Source: Spinacia oleracea
Lineage: Eukaryota > Streptophyta > Magnoliopsida > Caryophyllales > Amaranthaceae
NCBI RefSeq assembly: GCF_020520425.1
Contig: NC_079490.1
Coordinates: forward strand, 1,674,001-1,738,000
Length of the DNA: 64,000 nt
Reading direction: 5' to 3'
Part shown: positions 1 to 13,800 of the stretch, one piece after another
Layout of the letters: each line of letters starts with the position of its first letter
Numbering within the stretch: position 1 is the first letter of the stretch
Made by a program: the position numbers and the translations under genes
Notes under the pieces: model-generated
The model's input: only the letters and a program-made list of their open reading frames with translations
Told to the model about the DNA's origin: nothing
The model's database searches: none

Positions 1-1846
1 TTAACCTGTAAATATCTTCATTGTGCATTTGTGTTAGTGTACGATAGCCGATAGGGTCCCGCTGTTGATGCTCTAATACGTCTTCAATTCTTTCAATCTA
101 TTTTACTTGACCATCTAAGATGTTGAAAGTAAAAAACCATTAAAAAGAAAGTAAGATCCACTGAAATTGGATAAGAATTAATTAATCATGATTTTTTATT
201 CTAAAGGTAAAATGAAAGACCTTAGCGGACTGAAACCTCACTAAGGTTAACCCAACCCTGCTTAATAACTTAGGCACTTTTAGAGAAGAGAAAAGTTTTA
301 AACCCCAGCCTAATAAAAAGGTGAAGTCTCTTCCACTACGCTAAAGAAGATAGATGGACGTATTGCATGATTCGGTAGCAACATATTCTACTACGTATTA
401 CTAAATACTAATTCATACAATCAAAAGGTTAATTATCAAGTTAAGGTCTTGCGACTCTTGGCTGAGATAAAATCTCGTCTACACCATTTATCATCTTACC
501 TTAACTCTCTTTAAACCAAAATAATAACGTATACTCGATCTCATGCAATATGATACTCCTTAAAATAATAACGTAGTTTTAATTCACGTTAGATTTACCA
601 TTGGCTTTCTCCTTGATTAGTTGCTAAACATTACCTTATTAAATGCAAAGGGCTAAAATGTATGATCGTAAGTTCGTAACACACGAATAGCACGTTCTGG
701 TTTCTCATCATCAGATTTATTGTCAATGCTCGACACACCACATTAATAGGATGTCCTATCCTACATTCCTACCTATATGGACTGTTAAATACTCTATATT
801 TCCCCTGTTATTTTATTTGCAACGTTTGATATTTTCATGCATGCCAATGACACAATTTTGGTTATTAATATCTTTATATCTCTTTAATTAAAAATTATAA
901 AAAATTGATATTTTGAAAATACACATTGAGATTAATATAACAGAATCCCACAACATAATATGTTATCTTACATATAAATCACCAACAAATAATCAAAGTA
1001 GAATATGTGAACAGTGTTTAAATTTAAAGTTTAAACGTTGGGAGTATTAAAAGTCGGATGAAATATTTTATTTTACCCATTTACACCACCGAGTACCGAA
1101 ATCATTCACGGTACATAACGAAGAATAGAAATAGAAGCCCAAGAAAATATGGGCCCTAATCTCGTCAATGTTCAAGGCCCAACTAAAGACAACTTTCAAA
1201 TTTAAGACTATATTACGGAGATGATTGGGTTGTCGTCTAAAAGTAGGGTTGTTAAATGGGTTATCAGTCAGTTACGGATTGGGTATAATCATTTTAGATA
1301 TAAACGGATAATGTATTGTGTGAATTATTATGTTCATGCGGATTGAATGTGTGAATATTTTTTTCGGGTTACTTCGATTTTTGTTATATGTCGCCCGATT
1401 TGAGTCCCTTTTTAACAACTCTATCTAAAAGTTCTCAGTAATTAGTAAGGTGTGACTCATATAGGCAAATTCAATCTTAAAATGTCGTATAAGTCAAACC
1501 AAAATCATACTACAACAAATAATAGTAACAATAGCGTGTTTATTACGCTTAAAGTTATTCATAATCTCAATTATTACTATTAGTACAACGATTTTCAATC
1601 AGCTCGGTCATAAAAAGATTCAGTTATTTTTCGATTTATTCGGGTTCAAATAAAACTGGGTTTCAGAAAGATACATAGCACATTCACAAGATAGAAAATC
1701 CTAGCCTGTATCTAAGAAAATGAAACCTAAAAAAAGCAAAAAAAAAAAATCAGAAACTCAAGCCAAATTTTTAAGCAAAATTCTTGATTAAATTTTTTCT
1801 GATCTAGTATACCACTAATCTCCTAATGAATTAAGTTTTCATTCCA
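1..1846. other. Left intergenic region, no gene recognised
   Basis: AT-rich DNA with no reading frame resembling a known protein. It contains one Stowaway-like MITE (792-1044), listed separately. The stretch around 1200-1640 holds degenerate sequence of the GGGT(C/T)GG(G/A)T kind seen elsewhere in the window, which is probably old repeat debris. A gene ending left of the window cannot be excluded. Confidence 0.6.
792..1044. mobile_element. Stowaway-like MITE, diverged
   Basis: The element is bounded by TA dinucleotides (790-791 and 1045-1046). Its termini are eroded versions of the CTCC...GGAG ends. The internal sequence aligns over its length with the element at 42530-42795; shared stretches include the CATGCCAATG core and the TCTTACATATAAATCA stretch. 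It is one of several copies of this subfamily in the window and looks older than most because its ends are poorly kept. Confidence 0.65.
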
Positions 1847-2195
1847 TGGGCCGTCCTCAGTTAAACTGGGCCATGGTTCACTAAATTATCTTCATGTTTG
1901 AACCTTCAGCCACCACCCATTAAATTAATAAGTCAATTTAAGTATCTTAAACTCTGCACCGGTCAAACCGGTGCGAGTATTAAGGGACGGAGTAAGTATA
2001 AAGTAAGGCCCAAACATATTAATCAACCCAAGAAATTAAGAGTCATCAAATTGCTATCAAGCTTACCCAAAACCCAACAACTCAGCCCAAAATTATTCGA
2101 ATATCTAAAACCCTAAACCCCCGCCTCCAATTTAATCTTTCCCTGTCATTTCCATCTTCTTCTCCACCCATTCCCAAACCCTAACAAAACCCTAA
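1847..2195 (+). promoter_or_regulatory. CBF5 promoter: site II elements and telo-boxes
   Basis: Site II-type TGGGCC motifs lie at 1847-1852 and 1867-1872, with the complement GGCCCA at 2007-2012. Three AAACCCTAA telo-boxes lie at 2108-2116, 2176-2184 and 2187-2195, the last 25 bp before the ATG. Site II plus telo-box is the known promoter signature of plant ribosomal-protein and ribosome-biogenesis genes, bound by TCP and telo-box factors. It fits a dyskerin gene expressed in dividing cells. No clear TATA box was seen. Confidence 0.75.
1911..1996. mobile_element. Right-end fragment of a Stowaway-like MITE
   Basis: About 85 bp match the right terminus of the intact element at 6007-6329, including the AATAAGTCAATT(T/C)AAGT block and the GGGACGGAG end. 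The left half is missing. It sits between the site II motifs and the telo-boxes of CBF5, roughly 220-310 bp before the start codon. Confidence 0.7.
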
Positions 2196-2220
2196 TTTTC
2201 GAACTCCCCAACCCCTATCA

Positions 2221-4020
2221 ATGGCGGACGTCGAAATCTCTCGCTCAGATAAGAAGAAGAAGAAGAGCAAGAGCGCCGCCGCTGATGACGGCGTCCCCAA
2301 AACGACAGACTCCCATGCCCAAGACGACACCAACAACACTGATTTCCTAATCAAGCCACAGAGTTTCACCCCAACAATCGACACTTCTGAGTGGCCAATT
2401 CTCCTAAAAAACTACGACCGTTTGAATGTGAGAACTGGGCATTACACTCCACTTCCATCTGGGTTTTCTCCCCTGAAACGACCCCTTGCTGAATACATCA
2501 GGTATGGTATTCTTAATCTAGATAAGCCTGCTAATCCTTCTTCCCATGAAGTTGTTGCTTGGATTAAACGTATTTTGCGGGTAGAGAAAACTGGACATTC
2601 TGGTACTTTAGATCCCAAGGTTACTGGGAATTTAATTGTTTGTATTGAAAGGGCTACTCGTTTAGTTAAATCTCAACAAGGTGCTGGAAAAGAGTATGTC
2701 TGTGTTGCTAGATTGCATTCTGCTGTTCCTGATGTTGCTAAAGTTGCTAGAGCTTTGGAAACTTTAACAGGGGCTGTGTTTCAGAGGCCACCATTGATTT
2801 CCGCTGTTAAAAGGCAGCTTAGGATTAGGACTATTTATGAAAGTAAGCTGCTTGAGTATGATGCAGATAGGCATTTGGTTGTTTTCTGGATTAGTTGTGA
2901 GGCAGGTACTTATGTGAGGACACTGTGTGTCCATTTGGGGTTGTTGTTGGGTGTGGGAGGACATATGCAGGAACTTAGGAGGGTGCGGTCGGGGATTTTG
3001 GGGGAGAAGAGTAATATGGTGACAATGCACGATGTGATGGATGCGCAATGGATGTATGATAATTACAGGGATGAGAGTTATTTGAGGCGAGTTATTATGC
3101 CGTTGGAGGTTGTTTTGACTAGCTATAAGAGGCTGGTTGTGAAGGATTCGGCTGTGAATGCTATCTGTTACGGAGCAAAGTTGATGATTCCTGGATTGCT
3201 TAGATTTGAGAATGATATTGAAGTTGGGGAAGAGATTGTTTTGATGACAACGAAGGGTGAAGCTATTGCGTTGGGGATTGCTGAGATGACAACTGCAGTT
3301 ATGGCTACTTGTGATCATGGGATTGTTGCCAAGATTAAGAGGGTGATTATGGATCGGGATACTTATCCGAGGAAATGGGGGCTTGGGCCAAGGGCTTCGA
3401 TGAAGAAGAAGCTGATTGCAGATGGGAAGCTGGATAAGCATGGTAAACCAAATGAGCAGACTCCTGTTGAATGGGCGAGGAATGTGGTGCTTCCTACTGG
3501 TGGAGATTCCATGATTGCTAGCATTGCTGCTTCACCTGCTGAACCTGTCAAGGCCGAGGCGGATGATGTTGTTGTAGAGGAGAAGAAAGAGAAGAAGCAC
3601 AAGAGGAAATTGGAGGAGGTTGATGCCAGTCCTGCTGCTGATGGTGCTAAGAAGATTAAAGTTCAGGAAGAGGAAGTTGTGGAAGTGAAAGAGAAAGTGA
3701 AGAAGGTGAAGGATCAGGAAGTTGAAGTGGAGAAGAAAGAGAAGAAAAAGAAGAAGAAGGAGGTAATAGAGGAAGCTGTTACTCCTGATGTAGAGAAGTC
3801 CAAGTCTAAGAAGGATAAGAAAAAGAAGGATAAAGAAGAAAAGGCTGATTCTGATTCATCAGACGAGGAGAAATCCGAGAAGAAAAAGAAGAAGAAGAAG
3901 AAGAGCAAGGGTGTTGAGAATGGTGACGCCGATGCTGCTGATACAGAGGATGAAAGTCGAAGTGAGAAAAAGAAGGAAAAGAAGAAGAAGAAGAAGGATA
4001 AAGATGCTGATGAAGAATAA
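2221..4020 (+). CDS. CBF5: H/ACA ribonucleoprotein subunit 4, dyskerin pseudouridine synthase
   Basis: Catalytic subunit of box H/ACA snoRNPs. It isomerises uridine to pseudouridine in rRNA and snRNA in the nucleolus and Cajal bodies, and in other eukaryotes it also belongs to telomerase. The 599-residue frame is uninterrupted, as in Arabidopsis NAP57 (intronless). In order: a lysine-rich N-terminus, the dyskerin-like segment (about 45-95), the TruB catalytic domain with [10 protein letters not shown] carrying the catalytic Asp131, a PUA domain (about 300-375), and a long KKE/KKK-rich tail (about 440-599) typical of nucleolar dyskerins. The ATG at 2221 is the first in frame after a pyrimidine-rich leader and matches the family start ([15 protein letters not shown]). 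GAA/AAG repeats in the tail make its length potentially variable. The family is not in doubt. Confidence 0.97.
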   Translation: MADVEISRSDKKKKKSKSAAADDGVPKTTDSHAQDDTNNTDFLIKPQSFTPTIDTSEWPILLKNYDRLNVRTGHYTPLPSGFSPLKRPLAEYIRYGILNLDKPANPSSHEVVAWIKRILRVEKTGHSGTLDPKVTGNLIVCIERATRLVKSQQGAGKEYVCVARLHSAVPDVAKVARALETLTGAVFQRPPLISAVKRQLRIRTIYESKLLEYDADRHLVVFWISCEAGTYVRTLCVHLGLLLGVGGHMQELRRVRSGILGEKSNMVTMHDVMDAQWMYDNYRDESYLRRVIMPLEVVLTSYKRLVVKDSAVNAICYGAKLMIPGLLRFENDIEVGEEIVLMTTKGEAIALGIAEMTTAVMATCDHGIVAKIKRVIMDRDTYPRKWGLGPRASMKKKLIADGKLDKHGKPNEQTPVEWARNVVLPTGGDSMIASIAASPAEPVKAEADDVVVEEKKEKKHKRKLEEVDASPAADGAKKIKVQEEEVVEVKEKVKKVKDQEVEVEKKEKKKKKKEVIEEAVTPDVEKSKSKKDKKKKDKEEKADSDSSDEEKSEKKKKKKKKSKGVENGDADAADTEDESRSEKKKEKKKKKKDKDADEE

Positions 4021-6006
4021 AAGAAACAGTTTTGTAAGGAAAATAGCAAATTAGAATTGTATGTTACTCAGTATTGTTTTCTTCTCTAGTTATCTATCTA
4101 AGCTTGTTAATTTGTAGTGTTTGAATGTATTTTCAATGGAACTATGTTGCAGTTTAGATTTGCTCACTGAATGGGTTCTCTTGTGGCCTTGACCTTGGCC
4201 GTTTTACTTATTGAGTTATGATAATCCTACCTTTTTCATGCTCCCTTGTTTCATTTCTGCAGCATTTTGCTTTTGTCACCTTAATTTCATGGTTGGAATA
4301 GCGTGTATAACTTGTATGCTACACTGCTGTTATCTTCATGGTGATTATCCATGGTCAAGAATGGGCAGCTTATTTTCTTGAAAATGGCATCCGTTTAGTG
4401 GGGTGAAATACATATCAGATATTGATTTATATTTCCTCGTATGACCAGTGGGTCATGCATGGTATGTGGGGACATCTACACGTATGGGTCGTTTGATGTA
4501 GCGAATTGTTGGTATGGTGACCTTCAGTCAAGAGTGTAGAGAAGAGAAGAAATTTAAGTAAGAGGTAAGTTAGTGGAAGATAGAGGTGAAAGATGCACAT
4601 GGACTCTAATAAACATGTGCTTTAGTATTGAAATCCAGATCGAAAAGGCTATATATACTCCTTGGGTATAATACCCTTGCCTGTGATTGGTTTAGAATTT
4701 TAAATTCCATGTGGGGTTGTTATTTTAGATTTAAATTTTAATCCCATGTGGGGTTGCTTATGTGAAAATAACCAATGGGAGCCCAGGATATGTTACTATT
4801 TGATATCCAGGGGTATATGTATCAGCTTCCAATCCAGATTGTGCTCTGGTATGGCTAAAAACAATAATGAAAATGATTGATAACTCTGCAGCCTTGAATG
4901 ATGATCGATAGAGCCCTCCAATTTTATTATATTTTTACTAATTATTAGAAGTGATGATTTGATGACTAGACCGGGCAAAACTGATCTGAATGATCCGATC
5001 CGTTATCGGATTTTGACCCGAATTGATGACCCAAAATCAACACCAAACCCAAGTAATCAGAACCGAAACCGATCCGAAATTGATTTAACCCGAAATGACT
5101 CGGTATGCAAATCTACTTGGACCTTATTAACCTGAACCAATCTTCCTCTGAAACCGAATTAACCCGAGCCGAACATAACTATAAAATTTGAATCTAACCG
5201 CAACCAATCCGCACTGAATATCCAAAACCAATCCGAACCGAAGAACAACTCAATTATCAATACTACAAACTAAACAACACAAGTTTTTTACTTTTTTTAT
5301 TATTATTATTATTATTATCATCGTTAATAACCAAATATTATCTATGAAAGTATGAACTAATCTGAGAGTTTGGCCGCAAATACTACTTACTTTACTAAAT
5401 CATAATAATCTTTTATTAATTACTAATATATATTATTACATTTGTCCATATTTCATGTTTTGTCTTCTCGATAGAGTTGTCAAAACGGTTACTCGAGTCG
5501 GGTCGTGTCGGGTCACTTTATCACCGGGTCATGTCATGTTATTTTTTCATTTTAAGTATAGGTCGGGTTTGGGCCAAGTCTTATTCCAGTCGGGTATAAT
5601 TTCGGGTTCTTATAGAGTGGAGTTTGAATCGAGCTTGTAGCAGTTAATTTGGTACGGGTAAAGTTCGGATCGGATAATTGTTAGTCGGTTAAAATTTAGG
5701 TCGGAATCAATGCACTCCCTGACACGGATTAAGATCGGGTTCGATAACTATCAGGTATAGTCTAGTCAAGTTTTTAACCTATAATTATTTTTCTTATATT
5801 GTAAAAATTAATATCATTTTTTTCAAATTTGAGTTTTATTTAAACCTACTCATCGTGTTTTTTTGTCAAATCAATGCATATATAAAGTTAATATGGGATC
5901 ACGAGTCAATAATCGATGATCATCTCAACTTTTTAAAGCGTAAAATGTATAACTATACTATTAATTAAACACAGGCGAATCACATCATGTACGATTTTAC
6001 ATACTA

Positions 6007-6329
6007 CTCCCTCCGCCCCGGAATACTTGACCTGTTTTCCTTATCGGGCCGTCCCTTAATACTTGACCTGTTTCTAAAAATGGAAATATTCTAACAATAT
6101 TATATTATTTCTCACTCAACCCCAACCCACCTACCCCCTACTCCATACAAAAAATAATTAAAAATTCAACCCCTACTCTCCTCCAACCCCACCTCTTAAC
6201 CCATGTCCCACTAACTACATTAAAATAATACCCCACTATCAACTACTACCTATTAAATTAAATAAGTCAATTCAAGTCCCTTAAACTCTGTGCCGTCAAA
6301 CCGGGTCGAGTATTCCGGGACGGAGGGAG
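6007..6329. mobile_element. Stowaway-like MITE with intact ends and TA duplication
   Basis: 323 bp starting CTCCCTCCG and ending CGGAGGGAG, flanked by TA at 6005-6006 and 6330-6331. Inverted ends of this sequence and a TA target are the hallmark of Tc1/mariner-derived Stowaway MITEs. The two ends pair over at least 20 bp (left GGAATACTTGACC, right GTCGAGTATTCC). No coding capacity. Confidence 0.88.
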
Positions 6330-7807
6330 TACCAAATAGGTTAAGTTTATTCAAAATAATATGTAATATTAACTTGATTAAGTTACTATTTGGTTAGGTC
6401 AATGACAAATCAGGTAAAATCAGATAACGGGTTGTCATAGGTCATGTCAATAATAAGTTTCATCGGGTTATAATCAGTTGCAGGTTGACATTGTGTCGGG
6501 TGTTGAATCGTGTTCGGGTCGTTGTCCGGTCTGGTCAGTTCTGTTATACGGTTATATGCCGGTCGGGTGTCGGGTACGGGTCATGCATTAACGGATCGAA
6601 ATTAACGGATCAGATATAGTCGCGTTACAAGTTTCCTGTTGTAACAACTTTTTGGGTTCCGATCGATTTACAGTCCTTACGAATACAAGTCGGTTCAAGT
6701 TGGGTTCTCGGATCAAATAAGTTTTTTACAGGTCTATTTCTCGACCATAGATTAGTAGAACTAAGATTAGAGTTGCCTAATTATCACTTGTAAGTTGTAA
6801 CACCCTTATCGTTTACTAAATCCCGAACCATAAACGCTTACCATTATTTTGAAAGAAATATTGTTACATGAGAATAATTATTGAAATAATTGAATATTTT
6901 ATGAATGATGATCAAATCAAAACTTGTAACGTGAAAAGTTCAATCCAACTCGAAAATAACCGATCTAATCCGAAAAAACCGATCCAATATGACCCGAACC
7001 GATATGATCTGATATGATATTCCCAAAGTCCTGACCCAAATCCGACCATCAAACAACCAAATTAAATCGGAAACCCAAATGGACCCATCTCATACCCAAA
7101 CCCGAACCAAAATGAAAGTGATCCAAATGGACCCAATTCGAATCCGATCCACACGATTTGTTTGTCAAGTCTATTGATGAGCGGGAAAGGAAATAGATAG
7201 CCTGAACATTATTGTACCGGGATAACTTTTGAAGGGATAAATTTTTATTAAACCTAAAAAGTATCACTAAAAAATAAATAGCCTAAACATTATTGTACCA
7301 GGATAACTTTTAAATATTTTGATTTAACTTTTATTCAGATGCACAATATTTAGTATACACCACCTCTAAATAAGCATTTGTGCAAATCAAATTAAATTAA
7401 TACAAACTTTTAGAAAAGACAGCCTAACCATTATACCACTTTTATGCACTGGAACCAATTAGTTATGCACTTTAACTAATTAGTTCACCACGAAAACAAA
7501 TTATTTAAGTATAAAATTCAATTAGTTAAGCAACAAAACCAATTCGTAATGCAACCAAACCAATTAGTCAAACAATGAAACTGATTAGTTAAGCAATGAG
7601 ATCAATTAGTTAAGATTTTATAAGTTTTAGTTAATAATAAGTTTGTTAAAAAATAATAACTATTTGTCTTTATACCTTAACTATTTTGTTATTCAATTAG
7701 TTATGCTTTCATTAATTTTAATTATGTTTTACACTAGTTTAGTTAGTACCAAAAAAATGGTCTATTCATTATGCGGTTTTACACACAAAAGTTTCTCTTA
7801 AATAAAT

Positions 7808-7862
7808 ATGTTCTTCGTTTCTTGCCCGAAGCAATAGTTTCCTTTTCATTTTAGATTACTTA
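7808..7862 (+). repeat. Upstream copy of a direct repeat flanking VEP1
   Basis: About 55 bp around TTCGTTTCTTGCCCGAAGCA recur in the same orientation at 9838-9898, just past the VEP1 3' end, at roughly 85% identity by eye. The two copies bracket the gene about 2.03 kb apart. Confidence 0.65.
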
Positions 7863-8220
7863 TATTACAAAAAAGTTAGGTAAAAACTGTACTAATATTC
7901 ATAAATTTATTGTACACCAGATGTGTGCATTGCCGCATTGTAGTTCAATTTAGGTTCACTATCTAAGTAAATATGGGCCATATGGCCCGGTTTTTTTTTA
8001 TTGTAGTTTTATATGGGCCGTATTTCGTAACTCCCCATAACAAAACATCCTAATCCAATCTCAAATTCCACGTCATCAATTAGTCACGTTGCCACCTAAT
8101 AACCTGACCTGCTATTTTGTCCTTCCCCTCTCATCTTCCCCAATCATCATCTTCTTCTTCATCATCATCTCACAATTCCCATTCATTTCTCTCTCTATCT
8201 CTACAACAGACATTCAAACC

Positions 8221-9533
<1,313 letters not shown>

Positions 9534-9837
9534 GAAAGTGGAAAAGAAGTTGTATGTTTGTTTAAGTTGTTGTATGATGGGAGTAATGTGAGTATGTGAC
9601 TCCTAAAAGTGGATTAAATTAATTCGTTTTTCTTAGAAAATGAAAAAGTTGTATGTTTGTTTAAGTAATTGTAATTGTAATTGTAATTGGTCATATTTAT
9701 GTTTTAAGTTATTGTAAGATGGGAGTAATGCGACTCCTAAAAGTCAATTAGTAGAAGGTACACTCAGTTGTATTTTACTTTACATGTAACCGGGTATGTT
9801 TTGTATTTTTAATCATCCTAAAAGTGAATTAAATTAA

Positions 9838-9898
9838 TTCATTTTTCGTTTCTTACCCGAAGCAGCAACTTTCTTTTCATTTTGGATCACTTATGTTA
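9838..9898 (+). repeat. Downstream copy of the direct repeat flanking VEP1
   Basis: Pairs with 7808-7862 (shared core TTTTCATTTT and CCCGAAGCA). It lies 300 bp past the VEP1 stop codon. Confidence 0.65.
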
Positions 9899-9968
9899 AT
9901 GAAAACTGAAATGTAAATTCAACTTACCAAAACTTATGCCGAACCTTGCAGTAGACCTAAAGAGAACT

Positions 9969-10490
9969 CCAACAAAGAGTCTGAACCTGTTATTGTCAAA
10001 AGCAAGTGCTTGTAATTAAGATCAGTGCTAAACTCAATAGAAACTAAACAGAACAGTTACTGTATTTAGACCTACACAGATCTCCAACAAAGAGTCTGAA
10101 CCTGTTAATGGAGTCAGAACCTGTTAATGTCAAAAACAAGTGCTTGTAATTAAGATCAGTGCTAAACTGGATAGAAACTAAACATAACAGTTACTATATT
10201 TAGACCTACAGAGATCTCCAACAACGAGTCAGAACTTGTTAATGGAGTCTGCACCTGTTAAATGTCAAAAGCAAGTGCTTCTAATTAAGATCAGTGCTAA
10301 ATTCAATAGAAACTAAACAGAACAGTTACTATATTTAGACCTGCAGAGATCTCCAACAAAGATTCTGAACCTGTTAATGGAGTCTGAACCTGTTAATGTC
10401 AAAAGCAAGTGCTTGTAATTAACATCAGTGTTAAACTCTATATCTAGTTCAGCAAAAACAAACTAGAACAGTTACTACAGAAAAAGCAAA
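9969..10490 (+). repeat. Tandem repeat, four copies of 115-135 bp
   Basis: Units start with CCAACAA(A/C)GAGTCTGAACC-like sequence at 9969, 10084, 10218 and 10353. Each contains AGCAAGTGCTT(G/C)TAATTAA and TAGAAACTAAACA. Copies two to four carry an extra internal duplication of about 19 bp (GAGTC(T/A)GAACCTGTTAATG), which explains the unequal unit length. No coding potential; likely a local minisatellite. Confidence 0.85.
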
Positions 10491-10849
10491 TTAGAACAGT
10501 TATTATATTACGACGTATACGTGTGACTCAATCAAATGCTACCTTAAGGTAGTTGTACAATTATAAAGTGTAACCAGATACTGTCAGTTTTGCTATACAA
10601 ACATAAGCTATACACAAAACCAGCAATGTAGATTGTAATAGCTGCACCATCGTTAATAGTACCCCTGTCATACGGGTCGGTCAGGTCGGGTTGTGAGAAA
10701 ATTGTTTTCGGGTTAATACGGGTCACTTTCGGGTTCGGGTTTACAAATACTTGTCACTTGTCTCTTGGATATTCAACTGGACCACCAAGCAAAAGTTCTC
10801 CAGTACAGCTCTTACCGGTGATGCAGATTGTTGTTTCCTGCAGCTTCGT

Positions 10850-13800
10850 CTACTGAGAAAGTACTATACGGTTAACTGCTTCTTTTCTTTGATTTTTATT
10901 TTTCGGGGGATTTACTCGTGTCTTTGTTACTGAACTTCCTGTAAAAATTATGCAAGTATTAATATTCAGCAGTGCAGCATGTAATATACTGACAACTATT
11001 TCCAGTTGCAACTTCCAGTACAAACATAATACTTCTTCCGTTCTTATTTACATGACACAATTGATTTTGGCACATATTTTAAGGTGAGGTAAAAGAGAAA
11101 GTTAAAGGACAAAAGTGCCCCTTAACAACAACCAACCAACCATCAACTTTCACCAAATCTCCAAAAAAGTGAGGGTACATATGACAATGGTGATGCAATA
11201 ATAGAATTGTGTCAACTAAAAAGGAAATTGCATCATGTAAATAAGAACGGAGGAAGTATATAATTAAAACGAAACAATAACCTGCATCTTTGCTGGTTTT
11301 CCTTCTGCCACGCCATAAAAGACGGATTGGTGTACCGGCAAATCCAGCATCAGAACGCAATTGCTTCTCCATGTAACGACGATAAGTCTCAGAGAAGAGC
11401 TTTGCATCATTGACAAAGAAAACAAACGTAGGAGGGCGGATAGCAGCCTGTGACAACAAAGTGTGAGCCTTAGGGAACTTACAAATAGCAATGCACCCAA
11501 AACATTTACCAAAATCTAGCAATAAGCTTATGCTAATATAGCAAATATTGCTCAGCAATAGAAGGTACTCCTTAGTCCTTCCATCCAGAATAATGGTCAC
11601 ATGTAGTATACGGACTACCGAGATATCCGGGAAAATAAGTCCCTTTCCTCAAAGTAGTGGAGAAATACACACAAGATTTCCAAGATTATATACATATAGC
11701 TCGAGTGACAGAAAACGGGGATACCACAGCTATACTAGGGTTTACTGGTATCATGTCCAATCCTTACTTTTGAGGGGATGGGATTATGTGACTTAAGTTT
11801 TGCACCTAGTACTTCTTTCTGCGAAAATTACTATTACACATGCCATGATTGCGGTCTGTAAGACCAGCTTCAATCAATAATATGGAAATACTAGATTGAA
11901 ATTATGCCCCACTTTGAATGTATTCTTTTGTTCATTAAGAATATTTCAGTTACCTACAGTCTGTCACTCATTCCTCAGCAGTGATTTGTCAATACTTACT
12001 GCAAATATACAAGGTTGAAGATGCATTGATCACAGAATGTGTGTAGCAATATTTGAAATTTCTGTAAAATACTAGTAGCTCACATGTTCCTCATGTACTG
12101 TAGACATTGTTATGGATCACAGTATACCAGTATACATGTCATAGATGAAATAAGAATGTTAGCACCAATGGACAAAGCGGCATTACGCACTGAATTAAGG
12201 CTCCGTTTGATAGGGTGTAAAACGTTTTCATAGAAAACGATTTTCCCCTTTTCAATCATTTTACATTGTTTGGTTTGGCAAGGGATGAAAAACAAATTTC
12301 CACCTTTTCTCCTTACCTCCCTCTCCCTTCACCATCTCTCCATTTTCTTTTAATGAACCAAACAAAGGAAAACTAGGTTGAATTGTATTTTCCCATGAAA
12401 AATGTTTTCCATGAAAAATCATCTTACACTGAAAACGTTTTACACCAAACCAAACGGAACCTAAATGCTTGTTTTAGATACCGTAGGATGTAAGAAGTCT
12501 AGGACCACAGTAACCATGATCCAAAACATAGTAAGCAAGCATATTTTAAGGTGTTCTCTGAGGAAGAAAAAAAAACAACCATAAAAGAATACCTGTGTAC
12601 AATAATAAACACGTCCCCTCTTTCCTGCTCGAGTCCTTGGTGGAGCTTTGAAAGCCACGGCCTCTCGTGCAACCTGATTCAACGTGGCTGTACTTAACCT
12701 TCTTGATCTCTCTTTCTCTACAATGCTGGCGGCAACAATGATCCTATAAACAGTGAAATAACTTAATCGGTCTCACATATAAGCATAAAAACTAATTATC
12801 CGTCTCACATATAAGCATAAAACTAATTATGAGAGTTGATTCAAGATATGTTGATGACTAATCAAGTTCTTAGCTGTTTGAAATAATGAAAAGAAACCAC
12901 TGGGAATATAGTTCTTACTTGTCAACACTTTGACCAGTTATTGCAGCTGCATAAACAATAGGTGCCCAGTGAAGACTGCGAACCTTCTGTCTAACATCTT
13001 GCTCATAAATCACTGCTGTCTCCTGGTTCTTATTTGGTATCGTATCCCATTTATTCACAACGATTAGACAGCCTTTCCCTTCCATTTCAATTCGTTCTGC
13101 AATCTTGTAATCCTAGGATATAATGCATATGGTATCAACCCCTCAGATTAAATACAATAAGATGTAAGAGAGGATATCAAGAAGCATATGCACTTTTTTC
13201 TTCGGCTAACGTGAATGCACAAATATACTACAAATGATAATTATCAGCTGATTCTGTTGATTTCAAGGGAAAGACGTCCTTAGACATAAAGACAGAACTA
13301 CATGCTCTTTAAATACCAAATACTATTCACCCCATCACATAGCCAATAAAATGTTTAATTGGGAAACCTGGTCAAAATCAATAGTTTGAGGGACCTTCTT
13401 TTTTCTTTTTCCAAACTAGCAAATGTGAAAAGTGTTCCTGACCAAGGATCAGAGCTTTCCAAGCCCCAAGAGAAAACAAATTAATCAAAAGTGGAAAATC
13501 TTCAAGTATGCCTTCCTATGATGAATTGCCAGTCTCATGACACCATCTCCAGGCACTAGTATATCCGAGTTAAACAAAGAAAAGGAAGCGAAAATTTGAA
13601 GAAACTGAAAATTTGATTAATACAGACCCAGAACTCTAACTTAAGAGAATAGTGAAAGTCTAAGGTCGTCCCAAATCCAACAAGAAACAAAAATTTGAAG
13701 TCCATCATTGGAGAGTACCCTGACCTTCAATGCAAAATGACGCAATATCAAACTAGTTACTACTATAAGAATATGTTGATCACCTTAAGTGCTACGACGA

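Larger units (their letters stand above)
4021..8220. other. Intergenic region with decayed repeats between CBF5 and VEP1
   Basis: No gene seen. It contains an intact Stowaway-like MITE at 6007-6329, a (TTA)n microsatellite near 5297-5320, and three tracts of degenerate sequence built from CGGGT/ACCCG words (about 4980-5280, 5470-5780, 6430-6720) plus a related CCGAACC tract (about 6930-7150). From about 7440 to 7640 a short degenerate repeat based on ATTAGTTAAGCAAT recurs. The words CCATATGGCCC and ATGGGCC near 7975-8015 could be promoter elements of VEP1. The 5' leader of VEP1, rich in CTTCTTCATC, occupies about 8100-8220. Confidence 0.6.
9534..10849. other. VEP1 3' region and tandem-repeat tract, no gene
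   Basis: Convergent gap between VEP1 (+) and Der (-). Just after the VEP1 stop, a block of about 100 bp (AAGTTGTATGTTTGTTTAAG ... GGGAGTAATG ... GACTCCTAAAAG) occurs twice (about 9548-9612 and 9648-9740), separated by a (TAATTG)n run. The downstream flanking repeat (9838-9898) and a four-copy tandem array (9969-10490) follow. A CGGGTC-rich repeat remnant lies at about 10670-10742. Confidence 0.65.

Noticed and set aside
2108-2195. AAACCCTAAACCC-like sequence as interstitial telomere
   Set aside because: Only isolated telo-boxes at promoter distance from CBF5, not a telomeric array.
2764-3441. 225-codon open frame antisense to CBF5
   Set aside because: It is a shadow of the strongly coding plus strand; its Pro/His/Asn-rich composition mirrors the codon use of dyskerin.
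9969-10490. CRISPR-like array
   Set aside because: Units of 115-135 bp repeat in full, without unique spacers; plant genomic context.
11079-11600. 173-codon minus-strand frame including Der exon 11
   Set aside because: It joins intron, exon 11, intron and MITE; only 11282-11447 is supported as coding.
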